A DNA stretch of 27,575 nt from positions 1-27,575 of the forward strand of contig JBGTKD010000177.1 of the NCBI GenBank assembly GCA_041744795.1, written 5' to 3'. How positions within the stretch are numbered: position 1 is the first letter of the stretch; every line of letters begins with the position of its first letter. This DNA comes from DATHWB01 sp041744795 (GTDB taxonomy: Bacteria; Actinomycetota; Acidimicrobiia; Spongiisociales; ZC4RG35). The notes beneath the pieces are model-generated. The model was not told the origin of the DNA. It did no database searches and saw nothing but the letters and a program-made list of their open reading frames with translations. The position numbers were made by a program, and so were the translations under genes. Shown piece by piece: positions 5,936 to 13,821 of this stretch.

Positions 5936-8900
5936 ATGACCGACGGCCTGCGGATCGAACGGCGATTCACCAGCGAAGACACCGACGTCTACGACTTGAT
6001 TGAGTGGTCCCACAGGGACTCCCGGATCGCCAACCCCGACGGTTCACTCGTCTTTGAGATGACCGACGCCGAAATCCCGGCTGGCTGGTCACAGGTTGCT
6101 GCAGACATCATGGTCTCGAAGTACTTCCGCAAAGCCGGAGTCCCCCAGGTCGACACCGAAGGCAACCCGGTTCTCGACGAGGCCGGGGACGCCGTCACCG
6201 GACCTGAGCAGTCGGCCCGCCAGGTCTTCGACCGGCTGGCAGGCACTTGGCGTTGGTGGGGCGAGACCCACGGCTACTTCGCTACGGCCGACGACGCCGA
6301 CGCTTTCGAGGACGAGCTCAAGTACATGCTCGCCACCCAGATGGCTGCCCCCAACTCGCCCCAGTGGTTCAACACAGGTCTGGGCCACTCCTACGGGATG
6401 ACCGGACCGGCCCAAGGCTTTTGGTACATCGATCCTGAGACCGAGGATCTGGTGGCCTCCCCCGACTCCTACTCCCGGCCGTCCCCCCACGCCTGCTTCA
6501 TCCTCGGCGTTAAGGACGACCTGGTCAACGACGGCGGGATCATGGACCTGTGGGTCAGGGAAGCTCGGATTTTCAAGTTCGGCTCTGGCGCAGGATCGAA
6601 CTTCTCCTCGATCCGTGGCGAGAACGAGCTGCTGTCTGGTGGCGGCAAGTCCTCGGGTGTTATGTCGTTCCTCAAGATCGGCGACCGGGCCGCCGGTGCC
6701 ATCAAGTCGGGCGGCACCACTCGCCGTGCCGCCAAGATGGTCATCCTCGACGTCGACCATCCGGACGTCGAAGCTTTCGCAGCCTGGAAGAAGGTCGAAG
6801 AAGACAAGGCGCGCCTGCTCATCGAGAAGGGCGGGTTCCCCGCTGACTTCAACGGCGAGGCCTATGCGACCGTTTCGGGTCAGAACTCGAACAATTCGGT
6901 GCGGGTGACGAGCGACTTCGTCCAGGCCGTCGTCGACGACGCCGACTGGAATCTGATCGAGCGCACCTCCGGCAACATCCGCAAGACGATCCGTGCCCGC
7001 GAACTGTGGCGCACCATCGCCGATGCCGCCTGGGCGTGCGCCGATCCTGGTCTTCAGTTCGACACCACGATCAACGAGTGGCACACCTGCCCGGCCGGCG
7101 GGCGGATCAAAGCCTCGAATCCGTGCTCGGAGTACATGTTCCTCGACGACACCGCCTGCAACCTGGCGTCGCTCAACCTCGTCAAGTTCGAGACCGCCGA
7201 AGGAACCTTCGACATCGAGGCCTACCAGCACGCCATCCGTTTATGGACGATCGTGCTGGAGATCTCGGTGACGATGGCCCACTTCCCCAGCCGTGAGATC
7301 GCCCAGGGCAGCTATGACTACCGCACCCTCGGTCTGGGTTACGCAAACCTCGGGTCGCTGCTGATGCGTTCGGGTATTGCCTATGACTCCGATCAGGGCC
7401 GGGCCATTGCCGGGGCACTCACCGCCGTTCTCACGGGGTACTCGTATGCAACGAGTGCGGAGATGGCCTCGGTGGTGGGACCGTTCCCCCGGTATGCCGA
7501 GAACGCCGATCACATGCTGCGGGTCATACGCAACCACCGCCGTGCCGCCTACAACACCCCCGGCGAGGACTACGAAGGTGTCACCACAACGGTCATGGGA
7601 ATCAACCCGGATCAGGTGCCCGCCGACATGCTCGCCGCCGCCCGTCAATCTTGGGATCTGGCGCTGTCTCTTGGCGAGAAGCACGGATACCGCAACGCCC
7701 AGGCGACTGTGTTGGCACCGACGGGAACGATCGGTCTGTTGATGGACTGTGACACGACTGGTGTTGAGCCCGACTTCGCCCTGGTGAAGTTCAAGAAGCT
7801 GGCCGGTGGCGGTTACTTCAAGATCGTTAACCAGTCGGTTGCTCCGGCCCTGCGGACACTCGGATACTCAGAGACCGATATCGCCGAGATCGTCACCTCG
7901 ATCGTCGGTACGTCCAGCTTCGAACACGCCCCCCACGTCAACCGGGAGTCTCTGGCGGAGAAGGGTTTCACCACCGAAGAGATCGCCCAGTTGGAAAAGC
8001 AGCTTCCGTCGGTTTTCGAACTGAAGCACGCCTTCAACGTCTTCGTGGTTGGCGAGGCTGCTCTGCAGAGGCTCGGATTCGAAGTGGACGAGTACACGTC
8101 GTGGGAATTCGACCTTCTGGCAGCCCTGGGATTCAGCCGGGCCCAAATCCGGGAGGCCAACGACCACATCTGCGGACGCCAGACCATCGAAGGCTCTCCC
8201 CTGTTGCGTGACGAGCACCTGACGGTCTTCGACACCGCCAACCGCAACGGTCACTACGGCGAGCGTTTCATCCACCACACGGGACACATCCGGATGATGG
8301 CGGCTGCCCAGCCGTTCATTTCGGGAGCGATCTCGAAGACGATCAACATGCCTAACGAGGTCACCGTCGAAGACATCGAAGGCTCCTACATGATGTCCTA
8401 TGACCTGGGTCTGAAGGCGATGGCGCTCTACCGGGACGGGTCGAAGGCCAGCCAGCCGCTGTCGTCGATGTCGGATGAAGGCGACGATCAAGAAGAGGAC
8501 AGCGCTGAGTTCACCGCCGCGTTAGAGGCCGAAAAGAAGCTGGCTTGGGGTGCGATCCCGGCCGGGATGAGCCCCACCCAGGCATACGCAGCAGGGATGC
8601 GGCCCCCGCGCTTCCTGCTTCCTTCCCGTAGGCACGGGTTCAACCAGGAGGCCAGGGTCGGAGGCCACAAGGTGTTCCTGCGCACGGGCGAGTATGACGA
8701 CGGGACGCTGGGCGAGATCTTCATCGACCTGGCCAAGGAAGGTGCGACCCTCAAGGGCATCCTGTCGTGTTTCGCTATCGCGGTGAGCAAGGGCCTGCAG
8801 TACGGGGTGCCGCTCGAAGAGTTCGTCAACACGTTCACGTTCCAGACCTTCGAGCCCCGCGGCATGGTGGAGGGCCATCCCAACATCAAGATGTCGAACT

Positions 8901-9352
8901 CGATCGTTGACTACGTGTTCCGGGCACTCGGCGTCGAATACCTGCACCGTGACGAACTAGCCCAGGTGCCGCCGAACCGGGAAGGCGACTTCCCTGAGCC
9001 GCCCATGGGACTCGCCGTCGAGGCTGGCGTGCAGTTGGGTCTGGAAGACGCGGTGGCAGAGGTCGACGTTGACACGGTGCAGCGGTATGCGGTGATGGCG
9101 GATGGCCCGATGACCGCCCCGCCCGAGCCGGAGCCCGCACCAGCGTCGAACGGCGCGAAGGCGACGGTGGCTGCTGCACCGGTCGCCATGGGGGCTACCC
9201 GCACCATGGATGCCGGAACGGCCAGCATGCAGTCGGCGCTGAGCGAGATGATGGGCGACGCGCCACTGTGCGACGAGTGCGGCCACATCACAGTCCGCAA
9301 CGGCTCTTGCTACAAATGCCTCAACTGCGGAAACTCTCTCGGCTGCAGCTGA
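5936..9352 (+). CDS. nrdJ: Adenosylcobalamin-dependent class II ribonucleoside-diphosphate reductase
   Basis: This 1138-residue enzyme makes deoxyribonucleotides using a B12-derived radical, with or without oxygen. The catalytic core shows the redox-active Cys pair C187 (SPHACFILG) and C408 (DTACNLASLNL), and the thiyl-radical Cys C397 within SNPCSEYMF, flanked by N395 and E399. The 11-residue gap between C397 and C408 matches class II enzymes. Near the end, after an Ala/Pro-rich linker, is the Cys-rich tail CDECGH...CYKCLNCGNSLGCS, which carries electrons from thioredoxin to the active site. The start is the ATG at 5936, behind AGGGAGAG. The ATG at 5918 and the TTG at 5789 lack this and add non-conserved residues. 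The core is continuous with no intein. No nrdR gene is nearby, although the leader holds an NrdR-like palindrome. Confidence 0.97.
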   Translation: MTDGLRIERRFTSEDTDVYDLIEWSHRDSRIANPDGSLVFEMTDAEIPAGWSQVAADIMVSKYFRKAGVPQVDTEGNPVLDEAGDAVTGPEQSARQVFDRLAGTWRWWGETHGYFATADDADAFEDELKYMLATQMAAPNSPQWFNTGLGHSYGMTGPAQGFWYIDPETEDLVASPDSYSRPSPHACFILGVKDDLVNDGGIMDLWVREARIFKFGSGAGSNFSSIRGENELLSGGGKSSGVMSFLKIGDRAAGAIKSGGTTRRAAKMVILDVDHPDVEAFAAWKKVEEDKARLLIEKGGFPADFNGEAYATVSGQNSNNSVRVTSDFVQAVVDDADWNLIERTSGNIRKTIRARELWRTIADAAWACADPGLQFDTTINEWHTCPAGGRIKASNPCSEYMFLDDTACNLASLNLVKFETAEGTFDIEAYQHAIRLWTIVLEISVTMAHFPSREIAQGSYDYRTLGLGYANLGSLLMRSGIAYDSDQGRAIAGALTAVLTGYSYATSAEMASVVGPFPRYAENADHMLRVIRNHRRAAYNTPGEDYEGVTTTVMGINPDQVPADMLAAARQSWDLALSLGEKHGYRNAQATVLAPTGTIGLLMDCDTTGVEPDFALVKFKKLAGGGYFKIVNQSVAPALRTLGYSETDIAEIVTSIVGTSSFEHAPHVNRESLAEKGFTTEEIAQLEKQLPSVFELKHAFNVFVVGEAALQRLGFEVDEYTSWEFDLLAALGFSRAQIREANDHICGRQTIEGSPLLRDEHLTVFDTANRNGHYGERFIHHTGHIRMMAAAQPFISGAISKTINMPNEVTVEDIEGSYMMSYDLGLKAMALYRDGSKASQPLSSMSDEGDDQEEDSAEFTAALEAEKKLAWGAIPAGMSPTQAYAAGMRPPRFLLPSRRHGFNQEARVGGHKVFLRTGEYDDGTLGEIFIDLAKEGATLKGILSCFAIAVSKGLQYGVPLEEFVNTFTFQTFEPRGMVEGHPNIKMSNSIVDYVFRALGVEYLHRDELAQVPPNREGDFPEPPMGLAVEAGVQLGLEDAVAEVDVDTVQRYAVMADGPMTAPPEPEPAPASNGAKATVAAAPVAMGATRTMDAGTASMQSALSEMMGDAPLCDECGHITVRNGSCYKCLNCGNSLGCS

Positions 9353-9366
9353 TGAAGATTTTCATG

Positions 9367-9440
9367 GTCGCATCGTGGGCTTTTTCCACGAATGCGACTG
9401 GGATTTTCACAGATTGCGACTGAGTTTTTCACAGTCGCAT
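9367..9440. repeat. Palindromic repeat cluster, GCGACTG type (left)
   Basis: Two successive hairpins follow the nrdJ stop. The first has GTCGCATCGTGG (9367-9378) pairing with CCACG-A-ATGCGAC (9386-9398), with one bulged A. The second has TGCGACTG (9415-9422) pairing with CAGTCGCA (9432-9439). The units share a pattern of ATGCGACTG, then GG or AG, then TTTTTCACA. The same 10-mer AATGCGACTG recurs at 10249 beyond the next gene. Confidence 0.7.
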
Positions 9441-9478
9441 TCTGAGTAAACGCTTAAACAGCGAGGGACATAACAATC

Positions 9479-9510
9479 AAGAGGGAGGGCCACCAGGTCC
9501 TCCCTCTTTC
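9479..9510 (+). terminator. Intrinsic terminator downstream of nrdJ
   Basis: AAGAGGGAGG (9479-9488) pairs perfectly with CCTCCCTCTT (9499-9508) around a 10-nt loop, and the right arm runs into TTTCCT. It lies about 125 bp after the nrdJ stop, past the repeat cluster, and before the next gene. Confidence 0.7.
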
Positions 9511-9622
9511 CTATTGGATGTCCGTAAACGAGTTGCCCATCGCGCAGCCCACCTCAGAACTCTTTGAGGATCGTGACAAGCAAAGCGGGTTGGGTACCGT
9601 CCAGCGGAGTACCAGGGGAGTC

Positions 9623-10189
9623 ATGTTTCACCAACCGAACCACTCACATCGCCCCCACGACTACGAACCTCGAGTTCGGGAAGGCACCATTCGGGCTTAC
9701 GTGATCGGGATCGTCGTCGCCGCAGCCGCACTGTTCGGGGCGTTCATCGTGTTGACCGGGCCCGACGAACAGGCTGATCCACCAGTCATACAAGTTCCAG
9801 AATCACCCGACTCAGCCCACAGGAGCGAACCCTCACTGGTCGAAGTTTCCGACTCACATGCCGTCTACTCGCTACAGGAGACGGATACGCGGTTCGAAAT
9901 GCCACCAGAGGTTGCGCTGCGCGGCATGTGCGGAAGCGGCGGCGGTGGTGGCGGATGGAAGGTGTGCCTCGTCAAAGATGACGGTGTTCTCGCTGTAATC
10001 GGATCCGCTGAGGCGGATGACCTGCTTGTGGTGCTCGAAGGAAACGGAGTACCGGGTCGGCGGGTTTCCGTTCCTGCAAGGAGAAGCTCGATCATCGGCG
10101 TTGAGGACGTGAGCGGCGATATCACGTTCACTGTTTTCCTCGACGGCGAGGAAGTTGGGAAAGCCAGCGGACCTCTTCCTGAACGATGA
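9623..10189 (+). CDS. Hypothetical single-span membrane protein
   Basis: I do not recognise this protein. From the ATG at 9623, which has AGGGGAG 6 nt upstream, it is 188 residues: a polar His-rich N-terminus (MFHQPNHSHRPHDYEPR), one transmembrane segment (AYVIGIVVAAAALFGAFIVL, about residues 25-44), an acidic/Pro-rich linker, and a C-terminal domain. That domain has a Gly run flanked by two Cys (MCGSGGGGGGWKVC), which could form a disulfide outside the cell, and a beta-rich end (DDLLVVLEGNGVPGRR, ITFTVFLDGEEVGKA). An earlier in-frame ATG at 9518 would give 223 residues but lacks a ribosome site and lies just after the nrdJ terminator. The gene is flanked on both sides by related palindromic repeats, which raises the possibility of a transferred cassette. 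Confidence 0.65.
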   Translation: MFHQPNHSHRPHDYEPRVREGTIRAYVIGIVVAAAALFGAFIVLTGPDEQADPPVIQVPESPDSAHRSEPSLVEVSDSHAVYSLQETDTRFEMPPEVALRGMCGSGGGGGGWKVCLVKDDGVLAVIGSAEADDLLVVLEGNGVPGRRVSVPARRSSIIGVEDVSGDITFTVFLDGEEVGKASGPLPER

Positions 10190-10248
10190 CACCCGTGAGA
10201 CGAAGAGCCTGAAACAGACGGCCACCATGATCCTTGAGCGCCACTCAA

Positions 10249-10387
10249 AATGCGACTGTGCAAATTCCAGTCGCATTCCGTGCAAATTTACAGCTGATGT
10301 GAAATGCCACACTCTCATTCCGCTTTTTGCCATGTTTTGAGAGTGGGTTTGCCAACAAATGAGAGTGGGTTTTCCATCACTCTCATT
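10249..10387. repeat. Palindromic repeat cluster, GCGACTG and GAGAGTG types (right)
   Basis: Three hairpins lie in series. AATGCGACTG (10249-10258) pairs with CAGTCGCATT (10268-10277). CACTCTCA (10310-10317) pairs with TGAGAGTG (10338-10345). AATGAGAGTG (10358-10367) pairs with CACTCTCATT (10378-10387). All arms are perfect. The first shares its 10-mer with the cluster after nrdJ. The other two swap GCGACTG for GAGAGTG but keep the flanking GG-TTTT-CCA pattern. Confidence 0.7.
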
Positions 10388-10400
10388 TCGGGATCTGGAA

Positions 10401-10428
10401 GGGGAGGGACACGACGGTGTCCCTCCCC
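10401..10428 (-). terminator. 12-bp GC-rich hairpin, probable terminator
   Basis: GGGGAGGGACAC (10401-10412) pairs perfectly with GTGTCCCTCCCC (10417-10428) around a 4-nt loop. Read on the minus strand it ends in CCCCTTCC, and it lies just past a decayed-looking minus-strand reading frame. Orientation is uncertain because a U-tract is lacking. Confidence 0.5.
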
Positions 10429-10429
10429 G

Positions 10430-10800
10430 TCAACGGTTGGTTCGACGATCAGTTCTCCCGCGGGCGGTTCGAGGGTGGGGATGATCGCCTCCACGTCCCG
10501 CTCGATGGCATCGGCCGTCATCGACGCACCCGACTCGGCTTGCGACGTGGACGTGGTCGACAACGGCGTGGTTGATGATGTGGGGACGGGTTCTATCCCT
10601 GGCTTCATCGTCGTCAGCCGGAATCTTGATGTCGGCGACTACGAATGTCCGGTCGAAGGTCTTCCGGTCGACGACGACGATCTGCCGTCCTGTGAGGGCG
10701 TCTTCGACAGCTTGGGTGATGTGGCGTTCCACGCCGAGCCACAGGTCGAGTTCAAGTGCGCCGGCGCACTGGCCAACACAGCCTGACCGATCTCTGCTTC
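10430..10800 (-). pseudogene. Possible decayed minus-strand reading frame
   Basis: This stretch between the repeats and the gene at 10991 has no convincing intact gene. On the minus strand one frame reads GALELDLWLGVERHITQAVEDALTG and RQIVVVDRKTFDRTFVVADIK, which looks protein-like. It then degrades, while a second frame takes over with a Thr/Ser-rich linker and ADAIERDVEAIIPTLEPP. That suggests a frameshifted remnant. No family was recognised. Plus-strand frames here are Asp/Val-rich, typical of antisense shadows. From 10801 to 10990 I see only a possible promoter box TAGTTT (10937-10942) and a 7-bp hairpin (10951-10970). Confidence 0.3.
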
Positions 10801-10990
10801 AAGGACAGCGGGTCCTGACTCGGTGACGGTGCCAGTCGTCTGAGTCGACCGGGATGGGTCGACGGTACGCCAGCGGCGACAGGCAACGGCTTCTTTAAGA
10901 AAACCAGAACGTCCCGCTTGCGGGCCAGCGAGCGACTAGTTTTCGCCCGTGCGTCGCTACTACGCGACGCCGTAGGAAAGGGAGAGTGTC

Positions 10991-11263
10991 ATGTCGAGGA
11001 TTGTCATCACCCACAACACCGCGGACCCCGACAAATGGTCGAAGTTCACATCTGAGCGAGAAGACGCGTTCAAGGAATTCTTCGGGGGCGGCAACGTGGT
11101 GGACTACATAGCGCAGGATGGCAGCAATTTCGTTGCAGTTGCCGCTGACGTGGACGACGTAGATGCGGTGATGGCGGCCCTCTCCTCGCCGCCTGCTGAG
11201 CTAGGGGCCGCCATGGAGCGGCACGGCGTGCTCCCTCCAATTGCGGTCTTCGTAGAGAAGTAG
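10991..11263 (+). CDS. Small alpha-beta protein, ABM-like fold (hypothetical)
   Basis: This is a 90-residue soluble protein with a strong ribosome site (GGAAAGGGAG) before its ATG. The pattern is strand-helix-strand-strand-helix-strand: MSRIVITHNTA, DPDKWSKFTSEREDAFKEFF, GGNVVDYIAQDGSNFVAVAADV, DDVDAVMAALSSPPAELGAAMERHGV and PPIAVFVEK. This fits a dimeric ferredoxin-like barrel, as in small stress or monooxygenase-like proteins, but no active-site motif is evident and function is unknown. It stands alone, followed by a clear terminator. Confidence 0.8.
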   Translation: MSRIVITHNTADPDKWSKFTSEREDAFKEFFGGGNVVDYIAQDGSNFVAVAADVDDVDAVMAALSSPPAELGAAMERHGVLPPIAVFVEK

Positions 11264-11312
11264 TCCGACAAGGCATCTTCCCGCGAGCCAACGGGGTGCC
11301 GTGAAGCTTGTG

Positions 11313-11347
11313 AGAGGCCAGGACACCTAGCGGTCCTGGCCTCTTCT
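11313..11347 (+). terminator. Intrinsic terminator
   Basis: AGAGGCCAGGAC (11313-11324) pairs perfectly with GTCCTGGCCTCT (11333-11344) around an 8-nt loop and runs into TCTCATCGG. It lies 50 bp after the small alpha-beta gene. Confidence 0.75.
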
Positions 11348-11367
11348 CATCGGTTGTTCTCTTTCCG

Positions 11368-11658
11368 CTATGACGTTCCCATCCGCGCGAGAGTTGCTCT
11401 CTCCCACTCACAGAGCCACGCAAGAGCGGTCCAGGGTCGGGAACTCGCGTGTTCGAAATCGTCGACGAGGCCGATGGGAGTATCACCTTGGAGCCCGTGG
11501 CGCACATGAATACCGAGACCCGACTCCCGAACAACATCCATCAACTCCCCGAACGTCCGGCAGCCTGCCAACAGGTTGCGGATCAAGATTGGAGTCCAGC
11601 GTTCGGCAAACAACTCCGAGGTGCGGGCGATCGGGCAGTACTGCCCGTAGGTCTTCAT
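11368..11658 (-). pseudogene. Truncated HxlR-family HTH regulator
   Basis: The ATG at 11658 opens MKTYGQYCPIARTSELFAER, then WTPILIRNLLAGCRTFGELMDV, a clear match to the start of HxlR-type winged-helix regulators, with the conserved Cys and the W-T-P-I-L-I-R helix. After about residue 43 the family pattern (recognition helix and wing, normally like L-S-x-R-L-x-x-L-E) is lost. The remaining 53 residues look unrelated, and neither other frame restores it. This suggests a deletion or rearrangement that removed the DNA-contacting part. It is divergent from the cupin gene, where an intact HxlR would be expected to act. Confidence 0.55.
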
Positions 11659-11709
11659 CCCGCGCAGTGTGTTCTCTCCGTCCCACCTCGACAAGTTCAT
11701 TTTTTGGTA

Positions 11710-11739
11710 TCGACAAGGACCGCTCCCGCCTTGGATACT
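11710..11739 (+). promoter_or_regulatory. Candidate promoter of the cupin gene
   Basis: TCGACA (11710-11715) and GATACT (11734-11739) are separated by 18 bp, a sigma-70-like pair. The predicted start of transcription is near 11746, about 40 nt before the ATG and its GAGGAGG ribosome site. Confidence 0.35.
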
Positions 11740-11784
11740 TCCCGGGAACACACGATCGGTGTGCATCACATCCGAGGAGGTTGG

Positions 11785-12243
11785 ATGAGCAAGGTACAGA
11801 TCGTTGCAGAAGGGGAAGGGCTGGCCATCCCCTTTCTCGATGGGAGCGTTATGTCGTTCCTTGCTACCGGCGATGACACCCATGGCAACGTTTCGTTCTG
11901 GGAGTTCACTCTCCCCAGTGGGGGTAACGGACCTCCTCCCCACATTCATCACGGGCACGACGAACTCTTCTACGTGGTGGAAGGCAACCTCACCGTCCAC
12001 ACCGGCAGCGAGAACTTAGTGGTGGGGCCTCGGAGCATGGTCATCGTACCCAAGGGTGCCCAGCACACCTTCTCCAACCCTGGGTCGGAGGTGATGCGGA
12101 TGGTGGGTACGTTCTCTCCTCCCCGGTTTGAGCACTACTTCAAGGAGTCAGCAGAAGAGATCGCTAAGCACGGGGGTGAGCGGCCGCCTACCTCGGTGAT
12201 CGCCCGCCTCTACGGGAGATACGAGTCGGAGCTCGTTGTGTGA
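11785..12243 (+). CDS. Cupin-domain protein
   Basis: This is a 152-residue single-domain cupin. The start ATG at 11785 follows GAGGAGG, and longer upstream frames only shadow the broken regulator. Motif 1 is PPPHIHHGHDELFYVVEGNL, with His residues and Glu positioned to bind a metal. Motif 2 is GPRSMVIVPKGAQHTFSNPG, ending in the usual metal-ligand His. The C-terminal part has TFSPPRFEHYFKE. The fold is shared by dioxygenases, isomerases and sugar-binding proteins, so the reaction is not determined. A remnant HxlR regulator is divergent from it. Confidence 0.88.
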   Translation: MSKVQIVAEGEGLAIPFLDGSVMSFLATGDDTHGNVSFWEFTLPSGGNGPPPHIHHGHDELFYVVEGNLTVHTGSENLVVGPRSMVIVPKGAQHTFSNPGSEVMRMVGTFSPPRFEHYFKESAEEIAKHGGERPPTSVIARLYGRYESELVV

Positions 12244-12276
12244 GTGGCCCTCCCTCATCTCATTGGGACGGAATTT

Positions 12277-13686
12277 TCAGTCGACACACCTGAGGAGTGC
12301 ATTCACTGCCTGATCGACATCGTCCTCGTCGGTGGCCCAATCGGACACTGAAATCCGCATCATCCGCATCCCGTTGGTGGTGGTCCCGGTGAAAAATGCC
12401 TCGCCGCTGGCTTGGACGCGCTGAATCACCCTGTCATTGAAAGCGTCGTGGTCACCGTCCGGCGACAGCCAGCGAACCAGCACCTGATTGAAGACCACAT
12501 CGTTGCGGATCTCGACCAGGCCACTCTCCTCGAGAAGGCTGGCAAAGCGCTGTGCCAAAGAATGGACTCGCCGCACCAACTCGTCCACACCTTCCCGACC
12601 CAACGAACGGAGGGTCGCATAGACCGCCAGCCCCCTGGCGCGCCGGGAGAACTCGGGATTCCAATCCAACGGGTCCCTGGTGGCTCCTTCGGATTGGACC
12701 AGGTACGAGGCGGTGGTGCTCATCGCCGAGCGGTGGGCGGCCGCGTTCTTGCAGATGGCGATCCCCGAGTCATACCCGACGTTGAGGAGCTTGTGGGCAT
12801 CGGTCGACCAGGAGTCGAGTCGCTCCAGTCCCCTCGTTTTCTCTTCATGTCCCGACGACGCCCGGGCCCACAATCCGATCGCACCGTCGACATGAACCCA
12901 AGTTGGATTGCCGCGGCTGCGATGCCGTTCGGCCGCGTCGGCCACAGCCTCGAAGGGGTCGAACGAACCGGTGTTGATGTTGGCCGACTCGATACAGACG
13001 ATGGTCGGACCCTCGAGATCGGCGAGGACCCGATTCAGGGCATCAGGATCGATACGGGCCTGATCGTCACACTCCACGGCGACCGCGGTAGACGCACCCA
13101 ACCCGAGGTATCGGAATGCTCGCATGACGGTGGAATGGGTCTCCGCCTTCACCACAAGGTTCACCTTCGGGGCGCCCTGGAGGCCATCTTTTTCGACGTC
13201 CCAGCCAGCCTCCCGCAGCACGAAATCCCTGGCCGCTGCAAGACAGGTGAAGGTGGCCATCTGCCCTCCCGTCACCAAGCCGACCGAAGAGTCGAGGGGA
13301 AGCTCGAGCAGTTCGAGGAGCCACCCGACGGCCACCTCCTCGACTATCGCTGCGCCCGGCGTGATCGGGTAAAGGGCAGCATTCTGATCCCAGGTCGAAG
13401 TCAGGAGGTCGGCGCCATAGGAGGCGGGATGCAAACCTCCGATCACGAAACCGAAGAAGCGTCCCGAGGCGTGCGCGGTCACATACGCCTCGACATCTCG
13501 GGCTAGGTCGGCAACCACCTGCTCGGGAGGCGTCCCGTGGACCGGCATCGGTCCGCCCACCACCTCCCTGATCTCCTCGGGGTCGGCAACCGGGTTGAAA
13601 ACCCTGCGTTCTGGCAACGACTCCAAGTATTCGGTGGCCGGCCCCATTGCGGCGGCTATCACCTTCGCCCACTCCGACTGCTTCAC
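12277..13686 (-). CDS. PLP-dependent group II amino-acid decarboxylase
   Basis: This 469-residue enzyme is of the aromatic-L-amino-acid/glutamate decarboxylase family. The cofactor Lys is K299 in STDAHKLLNVGYD. H184 (KAETHSTV) should stack on the PLP ring and D267 (WVHVDGAIG) should bind its ring nitrogen. GLVTGGQMATFTCLAAAR forms the phosphate-side segment. The N-terminal FFGFVIGGLHPASYGADLL is also typical. Family members decarboxylate aromatic amino acids, glutamate, aspartate or cysteine sulfinate, and some act as aldehyde synthases or lyases. The substrate cannot be fixed here. The start is GTG at 13686 with GAGGA just upstream. It meets the cupin gene tail to tail. Confidence 0.92.
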   Translation of the reverse strand: MKQSEWAKVIAAAMGPATEYLESLPERRVFNPVADPEEIREVVGGPMPVHGTPPEQVVADLARDVEAYVTAHASGRFFGFVIGGLHPASYGADLLTSTWDQNAALYPITPGAAIVEEVAVGWLLELLELPLDSSVGLVTGGQMATFTCLAAARDFVLREAGWDVEKDGLQGAPKVNLVVKAETHSTVMRAFRYLGLGASTAVAVECDDQARIDPDALNRVLADLEGPTIVCIESANINTGSFDPFEAVADAAERHRSRGNPTWVHVDGAIGLWARASSGHEEKTRGLERLDSWSTDAHKLLNVGYDSGIAICKNAAAHRSAMSTTASYLVQSEGATRDPLDWNPEFSRRARGLAVYATLRSLGREGVDELVRRVHSLAQRFASLLEESGLVEIRNDVVFNQVLVRWLSPDGDHDAFNDRVIQRVQASGEAFFTGTTTNGMRMMRISVSDWATDEDDVDQAVNALLRCVD

Positions 13687-13821
13687 CCGATCCTCGCTTC
13701 TTGAGCCCGCATGCTCTCACATATGACCCAACAACGATGACACGACCCGACGCGTCCGTATCCGCTCCTGAACAGGTGCTCTGGCGGACGTCGGTCAGGC
13801 TATCTGCGAGGATCAGCGCCG

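Noticed and set aside
6089..7231. 380-codon minus-strand frame opposite nrdJ
   Set aside because: It has shadow composition and no recognisable domain, and it lies wholly inside the strongly conserved nrdJ.
5936..9352. Intein within nrdJ
   Set aside because: RNR genes often host inteins, but the conserved motifs follow each other at normal spacing and no C-x-x..H-N splice blocks are seen.
9367..9440. CRISPR array
   Set aside because: The repeats are too short and variable, have no unique spacers of constant length, and no cas genes are in view.
10304..10786. 160-codon plus-strand frame
   Set aside because: It is Asp/Val-rich, runs through the palindromic repeats and has no ribosome site. 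It looks like an antisense shadow.
11449..11784. N-terminal extension of the cupin gene
   Set aside because: The longer frame overlaps the HxlR remnant on the other strand, and a strong ribosome site marks the start at 11785.
12412..13506. 364-codon plus-strand frame opposite the decarboxylase
   Set aside because: It is an antisense shadow. The minus strand has all the PLP-enzyme motifs.
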